DNA from: CANKHA01 sp040877285
Lineage (GTDB): Bacteria > Pseudomonadota > Alphaproteobacteria > Rhizobiales > Xanthobacteraceae
DNA length: 7,900 nt
Reading direction: 5' to 3'
NCBI GenBank assembly: GCA_040877285.1
Contig: JBBDNZ010000021.1
Location: 1 to 7,900, forward strand
Within the stretch, counting starts at the first letter, position 1, and each line of letters opens with the position of its first letter. Below are positions 6,609-7,900 of the stretch, piece after piece. The notes below the pieces were generated by a model that made no database searches, had not been told where the DNA came from, and was given only the letters and a program-made list of their open reading frames with translations. A program made the translations under genes and the position numbers.

Positions 6609-6653
6609 AGCGTGGCGACTTAAATCTCAATTGCAGCTATAGATGCGCTCAGC

Positions 6654-7766
6654 ATGACCGCCTATATCGTCCGCCGCCTGCTGTTCATGGTGCCGACTTT
6701 GTTCGGCATCATGCTGGTGTCCTTCGTGGTGGTGCAATTCGCCCCCGGCGGGCCGGTGGAGCGCGTCATCGCCCAGCTTACCGGCCGGGACACCGGCGCC
6801 ACCTCGCGGATTTCCGGCTCGCCCAGCGGCGACTTCAGCCCCGGCCAGCAGCTTCCCGGCGCGGCGATCGAAACCGTCAATACCAAATACCGCGGCGCGC
6901 AGGGCCTCGACCCCGAATTCATCAAGAGCCTGGAAAAGCAATTCGGCTTCGACAAGCCGGCGCACGAGCGGTTTTTTCTCATGGTGTGGAACTTCGCGCG
7001 TTTCGATTTCGGCAAGAGCTATTTCCGCGATGTCAGCGTGCTCCAGCTCGTCAAGGAAAAGCTCCCCGTATCCATATCGCTTGGCATCTGGATGACGCTG
7101 TTGACCTATCTCATCTCCATCCCGCTCGGTGTCCGCAAGGCGATTAGTGACGGCTCGCGCTTCGACACCTGGACGTCGGCGGTCGTCATCGTCGGCTACG
7201 CCATCCCGGGATTTCTATTTGCGATCCTGCTCATCATCCTGTTCGCCGGCGGTTCGTTCTTCGACTGGTTCCCGCTGCGCGGGCTGATGTCCGACAATTG
7301 GCATGAGCTTTCGTGGTGGGAAAAAATCATCGACTATTTCTGGCACCTGACGCTGCCGATCATCTCGATGGCGCTCGGTGCCTTCGCCACCATGACGCTG
7401 CTCACTAAAAATTCGTTCCTCGACGAGATCCGCAAGCAATATGTGCTCACCGCGCGCGCCAAAGGCTGCGCCCAGCGGCAAGTGCTCTACGGGCACGTCT
7501 TCCGCAACGCCATGCTGATCGTGATTGCGGGATTTCCCGGCGCCTTCGTCGGCGCCTTCTTTACCGGCGCGCTGCTGATCGAGACCATCTTCTCGCTCGA
7601 CGGCCTCGGCCTGCTCGGCTTCGAAAGTGTGCTCAACCGCGACTATCCGGTGGTGTTTGCCACTTTGTTCATCTTTTCACTCGTCGGCTTGGTGGTGAAT
7701 CTGATTTCCGACCTGACCTACACCTGGATCGATCCGCGCATCGACTTCGAGACACGGGAGGTCTGA
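6654..7766 (+). CDS. yejB: ABC importer permease, YejB-type
   Basis: Inner-membrane permease of the peptide importer, expected to pair with YejE. The 370 residues match E. coli YejB (about 364). The N-terminus MTAYIVRRLLFMVPTLFGIMLVSFVVVQFAPGG has the form typical of DppB/OppB-like permeases: a first membrane helix (about 9-31), then a long periplasmic segment (about 32-135) that is usual in YejB. Further hydrophobic segments lie at about 137-160, 173-200, 232-252, 285-307 and 336-355, giving six helices. The cytoplasmic coupling (EAA) loop is recognisable at about 263-285 (YVLTARAKGCAQRQVLYGHVFRNA). The C-terminal DLTYTWIDPRI is characteristic. The ATG lies 45 bp after the second binding protein; the Shine-Dalgarno is weak, in contrast to the strong sites of its neighbours, which may lower permease expression relative to the binding proteins. 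Confidence 0.95.
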   Translation: MTAYIVRRLLFMVPTLFGIMLVSFVVVQFAPGGPVERVIAQLTGRDTGATSRISGSPSGDFSPGQQLPGAAIETVNTKYRGAQGLDPEFIKSLEKQFGFDKPAHERFFLMVWNFARFDFGKSYFRDVSVLQLVKEKLPVSISLGIWMTLLTYLISIPLGVRKAISDGSRFDTWTSAVVIVGYAIPGFLFAILLIILFAGGSFFDWFPLRGLMSDNWHELSWWEKIIDYFWHLTLPIISMALGAFATMTLLTKNSFLDEIRKQYVLTARAKGCAQRQVLYGHVFRNAMLIVIAGFPGAFVGAFFTGALLIETIFSLDGLGLLGFESVLNRDYPVVFATLFIFSLVGLVVNLISDLTYTWIDPRIDFETREV

Positions 7767-7767
7767 C

Positions 7768-7900
7768 GTGGACATCCGCGCCGGCATCCCAGTCGAAGAG
7801 ACGGCGGCGGTATCGCCGACCGGCGTGGCCGTCCAGCCGGAGCGGCGCCGGATCGCGCTATCGCCGATCAACCGCCGCCGCTGGGAAAACTTCAAGGCCA
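7768..7900 (+). CDS. yejE: ABC importer permease, YejE-type (5' part only)
   Basis: The second inner-membrane permease of the importer, cut by the window edge after 44 codons. The GTG at 7768 starts one base after the yejB stop and is preceded by a strong GGGAGG (7756-7761) at 6-nt spacing. The visible part is a cytoplasmic N-terminal tail, MDIRAGIPVEETAAVSPTGV..., ending in LSPINRRRWENFKA (31-44). The LSPxNxxRWxxF pattern just before the first membrane helix is typical of YejE. The tail before this motif is about 30 residues, longer than in E. coli YejE, which begins close to it. The missing remainder should hold the membrane helices, followed by the ATPase gene. Confidence 0.85.
   Translation, partial: MDIRAGIPVEETAAVSPTGVAVQPERRRIALSPINRRRWENFKA

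Noticed and set aside
6609..6653. Internal promoter or small gene between the second binding protein and yejB
   Set aside because: The 45-bp gap contains a TATAGAT-like sequence but no convincing -35, and the short upstream GTG frame stops at once; it is best read as a simple operon spacer.

Overview
The window is high-GC DNA with alphaproteobacterial character, most likely from the Hyphomicrobiales (Bradyrhizobium/Rhodopseudomonas/Xanthobacteraceae-like). The assignment rests on protein features and gene order: an alphaproteobacterial monofunctional prephenate dehydratase, a kdsB gene divergent from a membrane-anchored CycM-type cytochrome c, and a yej peptide-transporter operon with two tandem binding-protein genes. 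No genus can be fixed from the window alone.

Layout. Positions 2-85 are the 3' end of an unidentified plus-strand gene, convergent with the minus-strand pair kdsB-pheA (1805 down to 158). kdsB makes CMP-Kdo for lipopolysaccharide and pheA makes phenylpyruvate for phenylalanine; they lie 49 bp apart and probably form one transcript from a promoter near 1864-1891. The 169-bp divergent region (1806-1974) separates kdsB from cycM (1975-2568), a class I cytochrome c held to the membrane by an N-terminal anchor. cycM ends in a strong rho-independent terminator (2621-2654).

From 2785 to the right edge runs a plus-strand ABC-importer operon: two paralogous family 5 solute-binding proteins with twin-arginine-like signal peptides (2785-4746 and 4746-6608, overlapping by one base), a YejB-type permease (6654-7766) and the first 44 codons of a YejE-type permease (7768 onward). 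The binding proteins would capture peptides or peptide-like compounds in the periplasm and deliver them to the YejB/YejE channel. The ATPase (YejF) is expected just beyond the right edge.

The window reads as chromosomal core and transport genes. I found no mobile element, tRNA, rRNA, CRISPR array, phage gene or toxin-antitoxin pair, and nothing that looks like a new system. The points most worth a second look are the duplicated, diverged binding proteins feeding one permease pair, the apparent Tat export of both, an extra segment in the first one, the altered phenylalanine-binding motifs in PheA, and small leader or operator-like elements in the intergenic regions.
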